Positions 33,708-43,050 of a stretch of DNA of 64,000 bases are shown here, piece after piece (position 1 is the first letter of the stretch; each line of letters begins with the position of its first letter). A model generated the notes under the pieces. The model made no database searches. It was not told the origin of the DNA and was given only the letters and a program-made list of their open reading frames with translations. The stretch lies in assembly GCA_003697135.1 (NCBI GenBank), contig RFGC01000038.1:98320-162319 (forward strand), given 5' to 3'. Made by a program: the position numbers and the translations under genes. The DNA comes from Acidobacteriota bacterium (lineage in GTDB: Bacteria; Acidobacteriota; Blastocatellia; Pyrinomonadales; Pyrinomonadaceae).

Positions 33708-36700
33708 TTAGAATTCCAATCTCAGGCCGAGTTGAATTTGCCGATTCGTAAACGGCAGAGTTGACCTTATGGTTCCGAAACCGAAATTTGGATTGGTGTC
33801 GTCTATGTTTGTATTAGGCACACCAAGTTGCGGAGTATTGAAGAGATTAAAGAATTCGGAGCGGAACTGCAGTTTGATGTCCTCGTATATTCTAAAGCTC
33901 TTCGTAACTCCAAGGTTGAATTGATAAGTCGAAGGCGAGCGCAAGCTGTTGCGTTTTAATGTGCCAAAACGTCCGGCTGGAGCTTCACGGAAAGCCGCTC
34001 TGTTAAGATATGCTCCACTGGTCGAACCTGTGTAAGGATCACCAATCAAGTCAACGCGAACACCATTTTTCCTGACATCAAATGGCTGTCCACTTTGAGC
34101 ACGGAAAATCCCAGTGATTTGCCAACCTCCCAGTATCGCATCTAAAACAGGATTGATGTTTGAACCAAACGTTTTTCCGCGTCCAAACGGTATTTCATAG
34201 AAATACTCAAATGAAAAGACATGCGGAAAATCAACACGGGAAGTTGCAAAAGGTTCTATGAAGTTGATACCTGTATCGGCAACAGCATCAAATGCCCCTT
34301 CACCGTTGTCTTTGGTTTTGGAATAGGTGTAAGCGAGACGATATTGAAATCCACGAGTGAAGCGTCTTTCTAACTGAACTTGCAATGCATCATATTGAGA
34401 TTTACCGTTATCATCGCGAACATTTACACGGTTAATTAGCGGGAAGCATTTGCCGCTAACAAGGGGTCTTGGACACGGAACATTTGTGCCCGGCTCGACT
34501 ATTCTGCCGTTGAGATTGTAGTAAACAGATAGATTTCTTCCGCGCGCTCCTACGTAACCGACGCTAATAGCGGTGCTTTGAGTCAATTGCCGTTGAAATT
34601 GGATGTTGAACTGCTGAACGTTTGCGGTTTTGTTATCAGGTAAGATCGCCAACACATCAACATTACTGGGATTGTTTAGATCAACACTCGAAACATCACC
34701 AAGCGGAAGAGGCCCAGTGGCTAATCTTGAGTCGTTAGAGTTGTCCGGTGCACGTCCAGAAAGAGCTATGCGAACACCATTAGTGTAACTGAATACTGAA
34801 AAACCGCTATACGGTGGATTTTGAGCGAGCTGATTGTCAATGCCACCGCGATCCAAGAAATAAAAGATTCCGTAGCCGCCTCTTATTACGGATTTTCCGT
34901 TTCCGAAAAGATCGTATGCAAATCCTATTCGTGGACTGAAATCGTTTTTATCAGTCTTGACGAGCGCATCACCGCCACCACGCGCAACAATCAGGCGTCC
35001 GGTGTTGATGTCGAAGTTAGCCTGGCGTCCATACATTTCTTTTGGATTCGTGAAATACTCGTAGCGAAGACCGAGATTAAGAACTAGTCTTTCACTTACT
35101 TTCCAGTCATCTTGAACAAAAACAGCATTTTCCCAATTACGAGTTCCAACTGTGCCGAACGGTGGGCCTATTTGATAATTGCAAACAAAACCTATCAATA
35201 GATCGGCTTGCTCAAATCCAGTTGAAAAGGCTCCACCACATTGAGTTGGGTCACCATTGCCTATGAGAAAGAAATATCCTTTACCGCGGTTCGGACGGTA
35301 AAGAGCAACATCGCGACGCAAGATTGTCCCACCAAATTTAATCGTATGCTTCCCAACAGTGTAGCTATAACTATCAACAAGTTGGTAAGTATCTTGTGTA
35401 ACAAGATAAGGTCCGAAGTCGCCTGTGTATTCAAGCTGTCCATTGTATCCACCAATCAATGCACCGCCGCCAAGCTGCTTGTCACGATTTGCATTCGGGA
35501 TTCCGAGATTTGCTGAAAGCGGAACATCAAAAAACGGTGGGATGTAACCGTATCTTAAACGGCTTGCCTGCACGCGCAGCTCATTGAAACTCTTGCTCGT
35601 AGCGACCGTGTTAAGACCTACAACAAAACCACGTGTGCGTGTTGGGTTTGTTCCAGAACCAAAGCCTGCAGGCAAGGTAGGAAGGCGCGACGTAGTTGTC
35701 TGATCAAAACGCCCGTAGCTTAAACGACCAAAAAGTTGATTCGCTGGGTTAAGATTAGAATCAATCCTAACATCAAACGTGTTGGTATTTGTTATTTGAT
35801 TCCTTACAGTGACATAGTTGTTGAGAAATCCGGGACGATTCGGAAGCGGATAAGCACGCAAGTAGTTCAGAGCAACCAGATTTAAGCGATTACCCGGTAG
35901 CAGGTCAAGACGATTGTAAGGAGTGCCGTTACATTGCGGATCACCCGGTGTATCGCAGATTTTTAAGCCCGTTAGCGGATCACGAAGTTGAATAGGCAAA
36001 GCAGAAAAGTTTCCATTACGAAACTCTGCTGTTGGAACAGTTGCAGTATCTTGAGAAAACGGCAAAAATTGTCTTAAACCCTCATAGTTGACGAAAAAGA
36101 AAAGCTTATCTTTCCCGTTAAAAATTTTAGGTCCGTCATCGCCTATGTTTGGGAAAATTACAGGCCCACCAAAAGTGCCGCCGAATTGTCCACGACGAAA
36201 TAGCGGAGTCCTGCGTTGATTTGCCCTTGAATCATAAAATGTAGGGCGAGCATCAAGAGCGCTGTTTCTTATAAAAACAAACGAACTTCCGAAGAAATCA
36301 TTTCTCCCAGATTTCGTTACCGAATTAATTATGGCACCGCCACCACGTCCGAATTCTGCCGGGGCTACACTGGTTTGCACGCGAAACTCCTGAACCGCTT
36401 CTGCTGACGGAAAAACGTTGATTGTATTGACAAGAGATTCGTTATTGTCAACCCCATCAAGCAAAAAGTTATTTGCTTGAGTTCTTTGACCGCTCACTGA
36501 AAGTGCCGCACCACCGGTATTACCGTTGCGATATGTTTCAGCATTTCCACCTGCACCAGTTGCAAACCCGCCCGGAATGCCCTGAGTTACGCCGGGAGTA
36601 AGACGAGCAAGCTCAAGAACATTTCGACCATTGAGCGGTAAGTCAACCGCTTCACGTCCATCAATTACTTCACCAATCGCAGAACTCCCTGCTTCAACAA

Positions 36701-37082
36701 GCGGCGCTTCAGCGGTTATCGTAACGGTCTCGGTAACTGCACCAGCTTCCAAAACGAAATTCAGAAGAGCCGTCTGAGCTACTTCTAACCTTATTTCTTG
36801 TTGAACCGTTTTGAAATTACTTTGTGAAACGGTCACTTTATAACGACCTGGCAGCAACGATAGAGCCGAGTAAAATCCTTCCTGGTTCGTTTGAACCTTG
36901 ATTTCTCGGCTAGTGTCTAGATTTGTTATTGTGACCGTCGCACCGGCAATAACCGCACCAGTCGTGTCCGTGACGGTTCCTTGAATTCTTGCCGTTTCAG
37001 TCTGGGCAAGAACGGCTACTACTAGCATCGCTAGAATAGCCACGCATCTTAATCCGAAAATCAACCTCTTACACATTTTCAT
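33708..37082 (-). CDS. Oar-like TonB-dependent outer-membrane receptor with carboxypeptidase-regulatory domain
   Basis: 1124 residues. A signal peptide (to about residue 27) precedes a carboxypeptidase-regulatory/CNA-B-like domain (about 29-112, ARIQGTVTDTTGAVIAGATVTITN). A plug domain follows (about 130-260: DLPLNGRNVLELARLTPGV, NFLLDGVDNNESLVN, VQTSVAPAEFGRGGGAIINSVTKSG). The rest is an outer-membrane beta-barrel ending in QIQLGLRLEF with a terminal Phe. This is the Oar/Cna-B type abundant in Acidobacteriota, presumed to import large or unusual substrates with TonB energy. AAGGAGA precedes the ATG. It is monocistronic with its own promoter and terminator; the nearby maltodextrin genes suggest, but do not prove, a glycan substrate. 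Confidence 0.92.
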   Translation of the reverse strand: MKMCKRLIFGLRCVAILAMLVVAVLAQTETARIQGTVTDTTGAVIAGATVTITNLDTSREIKVQTNQEGFYSALSLLPGRYKVTVSQSNFKTVQQEIRLEVAQTALLNFVLEAGAVTETVTITAEAPLVEAGSSAIGEVIDGREAVDLPLNGRNVLELARLTPGVTQGIPGGFATGAGGNAETYRNGNTGGAALSVSGQRTQANNFLLDGVDNNESLVNTINVFPSAEAVQEFRVQTSVAPAEFGRGGGAIINSVTKSGRNDFFGSSFVFIRNSALDARPTFYDSRANQRRTPLFRRGQFGGTFGGPVIFPNIGDDGPKIFNGKDKLFFFVNYEGLRQFLPFSQDTATVPTAEFRNGNFSALPIQLRDPLTGLKICDTPGDPQCNGTPYNRLDLLPGNRLNLVALNYLRAYPLPNRPGFLNNYVTVRNQITNTNTFDVRIDSNLNPANQLFGRLSYGRFDQTTTSRLPTLPAGFGSGTNPTRTRGFVVGLNTVATSKSFNELRVQASRLRYGYIPPFFDVPLSANLGIPNANRDKQLGGGALIGGYNGQLEYTGDFGPYLVTQDTYQLVDSYSYTVGKHTIKFGGTILRRDVALYRPNRGKGYFFLIGNGDPTQCGGAFSTGFEQADLLIGFVCNYQIGPPFGTVGTRNWENAVFVQDDWKVSERLVLNLGLRYEYFTNPKEMYGRQANFDINTGRLIVARGGGDALVKTDKNDFSPRIGFAYDLFGNGKSVIRGGYGIFYFLDRGGIDNQLAQNPPYSGFSVFSYTNGVRIALSGRAPDNSNDSRLATGPLPLGDVSSVDLNNPSNVDVLAILPDNKTANVQQFNIQFQRQLTQSTAISVGYVGARGRNLSVYYNLNGRIVEPGTNVPCPRPLVSGKCFPLINRVNVRDDNGKSQYDALQVQLERRFTRGFQYRLAYTYSKTKDNGEGAFDAVADTGINFIEPFATSRVDFPHVFSFEYFYEIPFGRGKTFGSNINPVLDAILGGWQITGIFRAQSGQPFDVRKNGVRVDLIGDPYTGSTSGAYLNRAAFREAPAGRFGTLKRNSLRSPSTYQFNLGVTKSFRIYEDIKLQFRSEFFNLFNTPQLGVPNTNIDDTNPNFGFGTIRSTLPFTNRQIQLGLRLEF

Positions 37083-37275
37083 TCTCCTTTCTTACAAGAT
37101 TTTTGGATAGTGTCCTACAATTGCTGAAAAAGAAGAAAGTTTTCAAGCCAAAATGAAAGCAACCTCAAGAGCGGACGAACCTCGCCTGCCTTTAGTCAAA
37201 CTTCGCTCAATAGCAAAGAAAACCCAAACTTAACAAAAGAAAAATTCATATAGTTTGTTGTAGAAACTAACAAAG

Positions 37276-37304
37276 TTTTTAGCTTATCTTAAAGTAAATG
37301 TCAA
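37276..37304 (-). promoter_or_regulatory. Sigma-70-type promoter of the Oar-like receptor gene
   Basis: On the minus strand a perfect TTGACA (37299-37304) is followed after 17 bp by TAAAAA (37276-37281). This would give an untranslated leader of about 185 bases before the receptor ATG, long enough to hold post-transcriptional control. The rest of the gap (37083-37668) holds only the hairpin at 37461-37497. Confidence 0.65.
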
Positions 37305-37460
37305 GCAAAATTTTCAGAATTATTAACATTGTTGAATCTTTTAACTTTTAACAAAGTTCCCGTTTGAAATTTCAAAGGTTTCAATTTGAGATTTTTCCAC
37401 GCATCACTTGGAATCTCTTTGATGAGATTATCAAATGCTTACGAAAGCCTATTTCTTCGG

Positions 37461-37497
37461 AAATTAAAAAAGGCGAGTAAACCTACACTCGCCTTTT
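37461..37497 (-). terminator. Rho-independent terminator downstream of the M48 protease gene
   Basis: A perfect 11-bp stem (AAAAGGCGAGT at 37468-37478, ACTCGCCTTTT at 37487-37497) with an 8-base loop; on the minus strand it is followed by TTTTTTAATTT. It lies about 170 bases after the protease stop and before the receptor promoter. Confidence 0.85.
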
Positions 37498-37668
37498 GCA
37501 AAAACGGGCTAATGTTTCCAAGTGATTCACCAATCTGCCACTATCTATCGAATCGCCATGTTACCAACATCAACCAGAGATTTGGGGATTGAATTCCTCG
37601 AAGAGTTTTATTCCAAATTTACCATCGAAAAAATGATGATTGAAGAATTTCCCCGACACTCGTAAAAG

Positions 37669-39024
37669 TTAATAAAGCACAATCGAATTGAGAAGTTTTT
37701 GAAAAGCTACATCGTAGTCATTTAACTCACTACCCGGTGCAACTGTTACCACGTAGAAGAGTTTTCTGTCTGGGTTAAATGTTGTATAGATTCTTACAAC
37801 CTCAGTTTGTTTGGTTACAGGCGATCTACCTTTGAGTAGGGTTACAAGACCGTTTCGTCCAGCAACAGTTGCTCTACTTGAAGTTTCATACCTTAGAAAA
37901 TCGTTACCTTCTCTTTGCAAGATTTCTCTGACGAACATCTCGGTTTCCAAGTTTAGATTCCGCGTTGAAGCTTCTCTAACACCAACTACTACACCGTGAG
38001 TGATTCCCTGACTTCCGTAAGCCCCTCGTGGAGCAAGCATAACTTCAACATCGCTCTCATTAACAACTTCCCAGTTTGCCGGATACCTAAACCTTACCAC
38101 ATCTTTTAAGGTATATGAGACTGTTCTCACTGAAGGCTTTGAGACTTTACCGTATTCTGAAGAATCCCCCGATCGAGGCTGCATCTTGCCGGGAGGTATA
38201 GATTGGAGCTTGCGTTTGATACGCAAAAAGTCAGGTGTAACCTTTATGGGATTTCTCGATACGGAAAGATATTGCGCTTCTTGTTTGATTCGCTTATAAC
38301 GATTTGTCGGATCAGGGTGACTGCTAAGCCATTCTATAGTCCTACCGCCTCCGCTTTCATTTTCAATTTTTATGAACATATTTGCTAGATCGTTCGGATC
38401 GTAACCAGCGCGTGCCATGATTTGAGCGCCAAGAATATCCGATTGAGTCTCATACTCTCGGCTGTATCTTGAAACATACCCACTCGCTACTATGGAACCA
38501 AGTTGTGCTCCGAGATCACCACCAAGTATTCCGCCGCCTAAGATTGAACCAAGTATAACAGCCATACTGAGCGGACTTTGCATTTTTGTAATTTGAGCCG
38601 TAGCATGTCGGAGAACAACATGGCTGATCTCATGCGCCATGACACCTGCTAGCTCTCCTTCATTGTCCGCTACGTCAATGATGCCGCGATTAACATACAT
38701 TGGTCCTCCGGGAAGTGCAAAAGCATTGATCTCTTTCAAATTCACTACTTTGAACGAATATCTAAACTCTGGTCGATCAAGTTCTGGCGGTATTGCCCTA
38801 ATAAGTCTATCTCCGACTGACTGAACGTATCGAGTAATCTCAGCGTCATTTAAGATAGGCAATTCTCTTTCAATCTCTCGAACCGCTTGCTGACCTAGCT
38901 TTACATCTTCTTCAACCTTGAACTTATTTTTCGGCGGTTTTATTGCCGTTTGGCTCAGAATCGTCGCAGGCAAAACTATTGCCCAAATCAAAAACAACGA
39001 AATGAATTTTCTACCGGCTTTCAT
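37669..39024 (-). CDS. Exported M48-family zinc metalloprotease
   Basis: 451 residues. A signal peptide (1-25, ending ILSQ) is followed by the protease domain with the zinc motif HEISH (131-135) and a third ligand Glu in SREYETQSDILGAQ (E192). The order NAFALPGG, GELAGVMAHEISHVVLRHA and SSHPDPTNRYKRI matches BepA/LoiP/YggG-like periplasmic proteases that check outer-membrane protein assembly. BepA's C-terminal TPR domain is missing; instead there is a C-terminal domain of about 150 residues (RTVSYTLKDVVRFRYPANWEV...). A purine-rich GAGAAGGAAAA precedes the ATG. Monocistronic. Confidence 0.9.
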   Translation of the reverse strand: MKAGRKFISLFLIWAIVLPATILSQTAIKPPKNKFKVEEDVKLGQQAVREIERELPILNDAEITRYVQSVGDRLIRAIPPELDRPEFRYSFKVVNLKEINAFALPGGPMYVNRGIIDVADNEGELAGVMAHEISHVVLRHATAQITKMQSPLSMAVILGSILGGGILGGDLGAQLGSIVASGYVSRYSREYETQSDILGAQIMARAGYDPNDLANMFIKIENESGGGRTIEWLSSHPDPTNRYKRIKQEAQYLSVSRNPIKVTPDFLRIKRKLQSIPPGKMQPRSGDSSEYGKVSKPSVRTVSYTLKDVVRFRYPANWEVVNESDVEVMLAPRGAYGSQGITHGVVVGVREASTRNLNLETEMFVREILQREGNDFLRYETSSRATVAGRNGLVTLLKGRSPVTKQTEVVRIYTTFNPDRKLFYVVTVAPGSELNDYDVAFQKLLNSIVLY

Positions 39025-39256
39025 TTTTCCTTCTCCTTCGCAGTTTATACCGCAATTCTACAAAAAATCTTAATTTCAAAACAGAAAATTTCTGCTTGCT
39101 TGATGAAAAACCATCATGAATGTTTGCAAACTTTGTTAGAACCTTTCAAAAAGATTTTTCAAATTTAAGTCCATTCCTTGAATTCACTTTGATTTAACTT
39201 TTTCTTTTTGGCAGTCTAGAATCTAGATTTAGATTTCGCTGAACAAGGATGAAAGT

Positions 39257-41188
39257 ATGAAGTTTTTGCCTGAGATAAATTCTCCTTCTGATTTAAGAAG
39301 GCTAAAGGTTGAAGATTTGCAGCAGGTTGCTAATGAAATCAGAGAGTTTATCATTGAAACATGTTCGCGTGTTGGTGGGCACACGGGAGCTAGTTTAGGA
39401 GCTGTCGAATTAGCAGTAGCAGTGCATTACGTCTTTGATACTCCCAAAGACAAAGTTATATGGGACGTAGGACATCAAGCCTATGCCCACAAGGTCTTAA
39501 CGGGAAGACGAGATAAACTTCACACAATAAAACAATATGGCGGGCTTTCAGGCTTTTTGCGTAGAGATGAATCTGAATACGATGTTTTCGGTGCCGGGCA
39601 CGCTTCAACCTCTTTGTCTGCCGCTCTTGGTATTGCAATCGCTAGAGACATGAAGGGCGAAGATTTCCACGTCTGCGCCATAATCGGCGATGCTTCAATA
39701 GCAGGCGGAATGGCAATGGAAGCCATAAACCAAGCAGGCCACTTAAAGACAAGGTTAATTGTCTTGCTCAATGACAACGGCATGTCAATAGCACCAGCCG
39801 TTGGTGCCTTGGCAGGATATTTGAATCGAATCAAAGCGGCTCAAAGCTATCAATACCTAAAGGAAGAAATCGGAGACGCATTGGAAGCAGTGCCAGGAGT
39901 TGGGCATAGTTTGCGCAAAGCGGCAAAAACTGTAAAAGATGCAATCGCTGCAGCGGTTTTACCCGGAGCTTTGGTTAACGAATTAGGGTTCAAATACATT
40001 GGCTATGTTGACGGTCACAACGTGCCGATGCTTGTTAAAGCCCTTGAAGAAGCTAAAAAAATTGACGATGGCCCCGTTATCGTTCACGCTCTCACAACAA
40101 AAGGAAAAGGTTATCCTTCAAAAGAAAAAAATTACTATGCATGGCACGCAACCGGCCCATTCGATCCGAGAACAGGCTTACCTATCTCTTCCTCAAAGTC
40201 TGCTCCCCCAACTTATACCGCTGTCTTCGGAAAAACTTTGTGTGAATTGATGGAAAAAGACAAGAGAATCGTGGCATTAACTGCTGCAATGCCAGATGGA
40301 ACGGGCGTGGATAAAGCACTAGAGAAATTCCCTGACAGAGCCTTTGATGTTGGGATCGCAGAACAACATTGTGTTACGTTCGCCGCTGGAATGGCTTGTG
40401 AGGGCTTAAAGCCTGTTGCGGCAATTTATTCGACCTTCCTGCAACGAGCCTTCGATCAAGTCATACACGATGTTTGCTTGCAAAACTTAGATGTCACCTT
40501 TGCAATGGACAGAGCCGGAATTGTCGGCGGAGATGGCCCAACCCATCATGGATTACTCGACATAGCTTACCTTCGTGGTTATCCAAACATAGTCTTAATG
40601 GCACCAAAAGATGAGGCAGAGCTGAGGGATATGCTCTTGACGGCAATAGAGCATCCAGGCCCTGCCGCTCTTCGCTATCCACGGGGCAACGGCATAGGTG
40701 TTGATATTTCCGCCCCCCCGAAGATTCTCGAAATAGGAAAAGCTGAAATTCTATCGGACGACGAAAACAGTGAAATTGCCATTTTAGCCTACGGCTCAAT
40801 GGTTTATCCTTCAATCTCAGCCGCAGAAAGCTTAAGAAAAGACGGCATCAAAACAACTGTTGTTAATGCACGTTTTGCAAAACCACTCGATTCGGAACTA
40901 ATAATTGCACTTGCACAATCGAAACGATTGATAGTAACCGTGGAAGAAGCCTACCTTGCAGGCGGATTTGGATCAGCAGTGCTAGAACTTCTCGAAGAAA
41001 ATTCACTACTTGATCGTGTGAAAGTCTTAAGAATTGGGATTCCTGATAGAATTGTGCCTCATGGCGATCCAAAACTCTTACTAGCAAAATATGGTTTAGA
41101 CGCAGATGGGATTTATAATCGAATTAAGGAAAAGATCGAAATCCTTGAAGAACGTCGGTTCAAACGACAATTCACAAAATTAAGATGA
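39257..41188 (+). CDS. dxs: 1-deoxy-D-xylulose-5-phosphate synthase
   Basis: 643 residues, full length. Motifs: VGGHTGASLGAVELAVAVHY with the proton-transfer His, WDVGHQAYAHKVLTGR, the thiamine-diphosphate motif starting IIGDASIAGGMAMEAINQAGH, the catalytic Glu in FDVGIAEQHCVTFAAG, and AGIVGGDGPTHHGLLDIAYL. It condenses pyruvate and glyceraldehyde 3-phosphate in the first step of the MEP isoprenoid pathway (cytosol). The usual GDG of the cofactor motif reads GDA. The stop overlaps the ATG of the DsbA-like gene (ATGA). A hyphenated TCTAGAATCTAGA lies just upstream of the start. Confidence 0.95.
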   Translation: MKFLPEINSPSDLRRLKVEDLQQVANEIREFIIETCSRVGGHTGASLGAVELAVAVHYVFDTPKDKVIWDVGHQAYAHKVLTGRRDKLHTIKQYGGLSGFLRRDESEYDVFGAGHASTSLSAALGIAIARDMKGEDFHVCAIIGDASIAGGMAMEAINQAGHLKTRLIVLLNDNGMSIAPAVGALAGYLNRIKAAQSYQYLKEEIGDALEAVPGVGHSLRKAAKTVKDAIAAAVLPGALVNELGFKYIGYVDGHNVPMLVKALEEAKKIDDGPVIVHALTTKGKGYPSKEKNYYAWHATGPFDPRTGLPISSSKSAPPTYTAVFGKTLCELMEKDKRIVALTAAMPDGTGVDKALEKFPDRAFDVGIAEQHCVTFAAGMACEGLKPVAAIYSTFLQRAFDQVIHDVCLQNLDVTFAMDRAGIVGGDGPTHHGLLDIAYLRGYPNIVLMAPKDEAELRDMLLTAIEHPGPAALRYPRGNGIGVDISAPPKILEIGKAEILSDDENSEIAILAYGSMVYPSISAAESLRKDGIKTTVVNARFAKPLDSELIIALAQSKRLIVTVEEAYLAGGFGSAVLELLEENSLLDRVKVLRIGIPDRIVPHGDPKLLLAKYGLDADGIYNRIKEKIEILEERRFKRQFTKLR

Positions 41189-41871
41189 GTTTGGTTGATT
41201 TGGTTATGAAAAGAAAGATGCTTTTTCTTACAGTTTTGATTTTTCCAATCATTTTTGTTGGGTGCTCATCGAATCAAACAAGTCCTTCGGTCAACAAGAG
41301 TGCTTCCACAAATTATGAAGAGCTATATGCAAAAGCGCCTGCTGGAGCTGTGCCACCACACTTCAAAGGTGGGCAAAACGCTTTAGTTGTAATCGAAGAA
41401 TTCGCCGATTTTCAATGTCCAACTTGTGCAGTAATGCATCCTGTGGTTAAAGAACTTCAGGCAACTTATGGCAATCAGATAAAGATAATTTTCCGTAACT
41501 TCCCCTTGCCGATGCACTCCAAAGCATTCGATGCGGCGCTCGCCGCAGAAGCGGCAGGATTTCAAGGAAAATTTTGGGAAATGCAGAATCTCCTGTTTAC
41601 AAATCAACAACTCTGGGCTACTGAACCCGATCATCGAAAGACTTTTGAAAGCTATGCTGAAAGACTTGGCTTAGACGTTGAAAAATTCAGAAGCGATATG
41701 GCCAGCGCTCAGGCGAAAAACCGTGTTCAGGAAGATATTAAAAGAGGCATGGCATTAAAAGTTAACTCGACTCCGTCTTTTTTCCTCAACGGAAAACCAG
41801 TGCCATACGAACAAACGGAATTCACTAGATTTAAGGCTTTGATTGATGCTGAACTCGCTAAATCAAAGTAA
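41185..41871 (+). CDS. DsbA-like thioredoxin-fold lipoprotein
   Basis: 228 residues from the ATG that overlaps the dxs stop; an internal ATG at 41206 would give a tighter signal peptide. A lipobox-like IFVGC (Cys at about 27) suggests membrane anchoring. The thioredoxin-4/DsbA-type domain has active site FADFQCPTCAVMHP and a cis-Pro loop in NSTPSFFLNGKPV. It should oxidise thiols in exported proteins. The next gene encodes a VKOR homologue, which in several bacteria replaces DsbB as the reoxidant, so the two form a likely disulfide-forming pair. The placement after dxs looks like operon convenience. Confidence 0.9.
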   Translation: MSLVDLVMKRKMLFLTVLIFPIIFVGCSSNQTSPSVNKSASTNYEELYAKAPAGAVPPHFKGGQNALVVIEEFADFQCPTCAVMHPVVKELQATYGNQIKIIFRNFPLPMHSKAFDAALAAEAAGFQGKFWEMQNLLFTNQQLWATEPDHRKTFESYAERLGLDVEKFRSDMASAQAKNRVQEDIKRGMALKVNSTPSFFLNGKPVPYEQTEFTRFKALIDAELAKSK

Positions 41872-41889
41872 TTCAGACTAATTTCAAAG

Positions 41890-42327
41890 ATGAATCTCAA
41901 CAGACGAAAAATAGCAAAGTTTGCCTTAGCGGCTTCTGTTTTGGCACTAGTTGGTTTAGCAGACTCAATTTACTTAACAATCCATCACTACACGGCTAGA
42001 CCTGTGCCTTGTAGCATTGTAGAAGGCTGTGAAAAAGTGTTGACAAGCCGATATGCCACCATTTGGGAAATACCGATTGCTCTCTTTGGGGCTGTCGCTT
42101 ATTTTTTCGCTTTGCTCTGGTCAATTCTTACTTCTGCTGGTAAAGCCGTTTTCTGGTATGCTTTTTTACTTCAAACATCACTAATGGCGGCTTATTCAGC
42201 TTGGCTCGTATATTTGCAATGGGCTGTTATTGAATCCTTTTGCCAATTTTGTTTGCTCTCTGCTTTTGTTTGTTTTGCTCTTTTTTTCTTGGCAGTAATT
42301 GCTATCTTTGTATCTCGACAAGACTAG
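41890..42327 (+). CDS. Vitamin K epoxide reductase (VKOR) family protein
   Basis: 145 residues with four membrane segments. The loop cysteine pair is in PVPCSIVEGCEKVL and the active-site CxxC in SFCQFCLLSA; the Ser/Thr-containing loop ADSIYLTIHHY is also typical. Bacterial VKOR moves electrons from DsbA-like proteins to quinones in the inner membrane. It lies 18 bases after a DsbA-like lipoprotein gene, the arrangement often seen as a fusion elsewhere. No thioredoxin domain is fused here. Confidence 0.93.
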   Translation: MNLNRRKIAKFALAASVLALVGLADSIYLTIHHYTARPVPCSIVEGCEKVLTSRYATIWEIPIALFGAVAYFFALLWSILTSAGKAVFWYAFLLQTSLMAAYSAWLVYLQWAVIESFCQFCLLSAFVCFALFFLAVIAIFVSRQD

Positions 42328-42430
42328 AGCAATACAAAAGTTATTGCATATTCCAGAGATTCTGAAACCATTTCCGCTTGTTTATCGAAAACAACTCACG
42401 AAAAGCTCTTTGGAAATTCGGCATCCGCTC

Positions 42431-42459
42431 TTGGCAATTCGGGCTTTCTAAGTTAAATT
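42431..42459 (+). promoter_or_regulatory. Possible promoter of the ECF sigma gene
   Basis: TTGGCA (42431-42436) and TAAATT (42454-42459) with 17 bp spacing, about 28 bp before the GTG start. This looks like a housekeeping promoter; an autoregulated ECF-type promoter could not be recognised. Confidence 0.45.
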
Positions 42460-42486
42460 TATAAGCATACAATTTTGGAGAAACCC

Positions 42487-43050
42487 GTGAGTAATTCGAT
42501 ACTGCGACGCATTGCATCGAAAGATAGATCTGCGGTAGAAGAATGCATCAATGTTTACGGCGGGTTGGTTTGGGCTTTGGCACGTAAAATGTGTCCGAGT
42601 AGAGAAGATGCTGAGGATGCTGTTCAGGAGATATTTATTGATATTTGGAAAAACGCTGAAAGATTCGATGAAACTCAATCCTCCGAAGCTACTTTTATTG
42701 CGATGATTGCTAGAAGAAGATTGATCGATCGCATAAGAAAAAACAAAAGACAAATATCTACAGAAGCGATAGAAGACCTTACTAAAGAACCATCTGAAAG
42801 TTTCAATGAGCAAATCCATAACTCTATTGAAGCAAAAAAAGTTATAGAAGCTTTTGCTCAGCTACGTCCCCAGCAGAAGCAAGTTCTGCATCTTGCTGTT
42901 TTTCATGGATTATCCCATCAAGAAATAGCCAAAGTAACTGGTATGCCGATTGGAACCGTCAAATCGCATGCAAGGCGCGGTTTGATGAAAGTTAGAGAGG
43001 TTTTAGGATTAGATAAAAACGATGGACTACTGAAAGGAGTTGAAGAGTGA
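42487..43050 (+). CDS. ECF-type RNA polymerase sigma factor
   Basis: 187 residues from a GTG start at 42487, chosen because GGAG lies six bases upstream; an in-frame TTG at 42475 overlaps that site. Region 2 is seen in SREDAEDAVQEIFIDIWKNAERFD and RRRLIDRIRKNKR; region 4 in LRPQQKQVLHLAVFHGLSHQEIAKVTGMPIGTVKSHARRGL. The spacing and motifs resemble SigK-type ECF factors. The next gene overlaps by four bases (GTGA) and encodes an RskA-like anti-sigma factor, so the pair is co-made and the sigma is held inactive until a signal releases it. Target genes unknown; the downstream M16 protease is a candidate. Confidence 0.93.
   Translation: MSNSILRRIASKDRSAVEECINVYGGLVWALARKMCPSREDAEDAVQEIFIDIWKNAERFDETQSSEATFIAMIARRRLIDRIRKNKRQISTEAIEDLTKEPSESFNEQIHNSIEAKKVIEAFAQLRPQQKQVLHLAVFHGLSHQEIAKVTGMPIGTVKSHARRGLMKVREVLGLDKNDGLLKGVEE

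Noticed and set aside
37386..37592. 68-residue plus-strand open frame
   Set aside because: It spans a perfect intrinsic terminator hairpin and lacks a ribosome site.
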